This document shows positions 5,553-6,071 of a DNA stretch of 6,071 nucleotides, piece after piece. The stretch is from a bacterium. Lineage in GTDB: Bacteria > Krumholzibacteriota > Krumholzibacteriia > LZORAL124-64-63. The position numbers and the translations under genes are program-made. Position 1 is the first letter of the stretch. Each line of letters starts with the position of its first letter. Location: positions 1 through 6,071 of the forward strand of contig DAOVZQ010000170.1 in the NCBI GenBank assembly GCA_030635025.1. Direction: 5' to 3'. The notes below the pieces were generated by a model that was given only the letters and a program-made list of their open reading frames with translations, was not told the DNA's origin and did no database searches.

Positions 5553-6071
5553 TATTCTTCTGCCTCGCGCATTGTCATGAAAAAGTGTATCCCGCCCGAG
5601 CATTCGACGCGAATGTCAGGGTCCCAATTCTCAGCGACAACCTGTTCGCCTTTCGCGTACAGAAAAAAGGAATCGTGTTGCGATGGGCCTGCGCCCTTCA
5701 GAACCGTTGCGCGTTCTGCTCTGCATTTTCTACCTACAAGTGATGATGTTCGGCTGTCGCCTACTTCGATACGAAGAGTTGCGATTACCCCGTTGGCCAG
5801 TTTCTTGAAGGCTACAAACGAACCTGTCTGTGGAGCGATTGCGAAATGCGGAAGAACCGCGCCTTGCAGATCCGCGTCTCGCAGAACCGCGCCTTGCAGA
5901 ACCGCGCCTTGCAGATCCGCGTCTCGCAGATCCGCGCGTCGCAGATCCGCGCCTCGCAGATCCGCGCCTTGCAGATCCGCGCCTCGCAGAACCGCGCCTC
6001 GCAGATCCGCGCCTTGCAGAACCGCGTCTCGCAGAACCGCGCCTTGCAGAACCGCGCCTTGCAGATCCGCG
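5549..6071 (-). CDS. Pentapeptide-repeat protein with DUF5758-like C-terminal domain (5' end outside window)
   Basis: The frame is open from the window edge to TGA (5551-5549), giving 173 visible residues; the start is missing. The first 73 residues are ADL plus 14 full pentapeptides of the form [Q/R][G/D/R]A[D/V]L, expected to fold as a right-handed four-sided beta-helix. A 100-residue C-terminal domain follows, beginning PHFAIAPQTG, with SFVAFKKLANGVIATLRI, GRKCRAERATVLKG, SQHDSFFLYAKGE and ECSGGIHFFMT. This block resembles the conserved domain (DUF5758, from memory) found after pentapeptide repeats in many phage proteins. The N-terminal repeats are nearly identical at the DNA level, while the C-terminal domain is ordinary unique sequence. 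Its stop overlaps the preferred TTG start of the primase-helicase. The molecular role is unknown; DNA mimicry is known for some pentapeptide proteins (Qnr, MfpA), but those have different repeats and no such C-terminal domain, so it should not be assumed here. Confidence 0.9.
   Translation of the reverse strand, partial: ADLQGAVLQGAVLRDAVLQGADLRGAVLRGADLQGADLRGADLRRADLRDADLQGAVLQGAVLRDADLQGAVLPHFAIAPQTGSFVAFKKLANGVIATLRIEVGDSRTSSLVGRKCRAERATVLKGAGPSQHDSFFLYAKGEQVVAENWDPDIRVECSGGIHFFMTMREAEEY
5550..5566 (-). promoter_or_regulatory. Ribosome binding site and TTG start for the primase-helicase
   Basis: On the minus strand GAGG (5566-5563) lies 10 bases before TTG (5552-5550), with a second purine run AGAAG between them. 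The TTG overlaps the TGA of the pentapeptide gene as TTGA, the same geometry as the common ATGA stop-start overlap. This is the basis for preferring this start over the ATG at 5603. Confidence 0.55.
5851..6071 (-). repeat. 15-bp tandem repeat array encoding pentapeptides
   Basis: Fourteen complete 15-bp units plus one partial unit run to the window edge; the array probably continues outside. The plus-strand unit is GCAGA[T/A]CCGCGCCTT with variants only at a few positions: T/A (Asp or Val), the last base T/C (Gln or Arg), and GCC/GTC/CGT-type changes giving Gly, Asp or Arg. The Ala codon is always GCG, and the Leu codon is CTG in all but the last unit. A 45-bp block (5866-5910) recurs at 6016-6060 with one mismatch, ten units apart, which suggests segmental duplication within the array. 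Because the unit is a multiple of three, gain or loss of units would keep the reading frame. Confidence 0.95.

Noticed and set aside
5851..6071. Repeat array as a CRISPR or as iterons of a replication origin
   Set aside because: The 15-bp units abut with no spacers and read in frame as pentapeptides continuous with a conserved C-terminal domain, so a coding explanation is sufficient.

Overview
The window looks like part of the early (DNA-processing) region of a tailed double-stranded DNA phage or prophage with a GC-rich genome. This reading rests on gene content: a primase-helicase, a RecT-type single-strand annealing protein, a Cas4/RecB-like nuclease, a pentapeptide-repeat protein with a phage-type C-terminal domain, and a protein with small-terminase-like helix-turn-helix regions. 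The host cannot be named from the sequence. There are no tRNAs, rRNAs, CRISPR repeats or insertion sequences.

All seven genes lie on the minus strand and are packed end to end, so transcription runs from high to low coordinates. In transcription order: (1) a pentapeptide-repeat protein missing its start (5549-6071); (2) a fused primase-like/RepA-like helicase (3618-5552, or to 5603 with the alternative ATG); (3) a 118-residue unknown (3248-3604); (4) a RecT-family annealing protein (2414-3244); (5) a PD-(D/E)XK nuclease with a probable Fe-S cluster (1364-2410); (6) a 252-residue unknown with a cysteine-rich tail (606-1364); (7) a double-HTH protein missing its end, possibly terminase small subunit-like (1-613). 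Gaps are 13 bases at most and three junctions overlap, so there is no room for internal promoters or terminators. One polycistronic message with translational coupling is the simplest reading.

Functionally, the helicase-primase would open and prime the template. The nuclease and annealing protein form a RecE/RecT-like (Red-like) recombination pair. The last gene may lead into DNA packaging. The two edge genes are open across the window boundary; I translated both by hand and found no stop.

The most notable points are the nearly identical 15-bp repeat array in the pentapeptide gene, the domain order of the primase-helicase, the nine-cysteine tail of the 252-residue protein, and the proline-rich linker in RecT, whose template strand carries a G-quadruplex-type motif. 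I see no clearly new system; this is mostly a recognisable phage replication/recombination module with a few unusual proteins.
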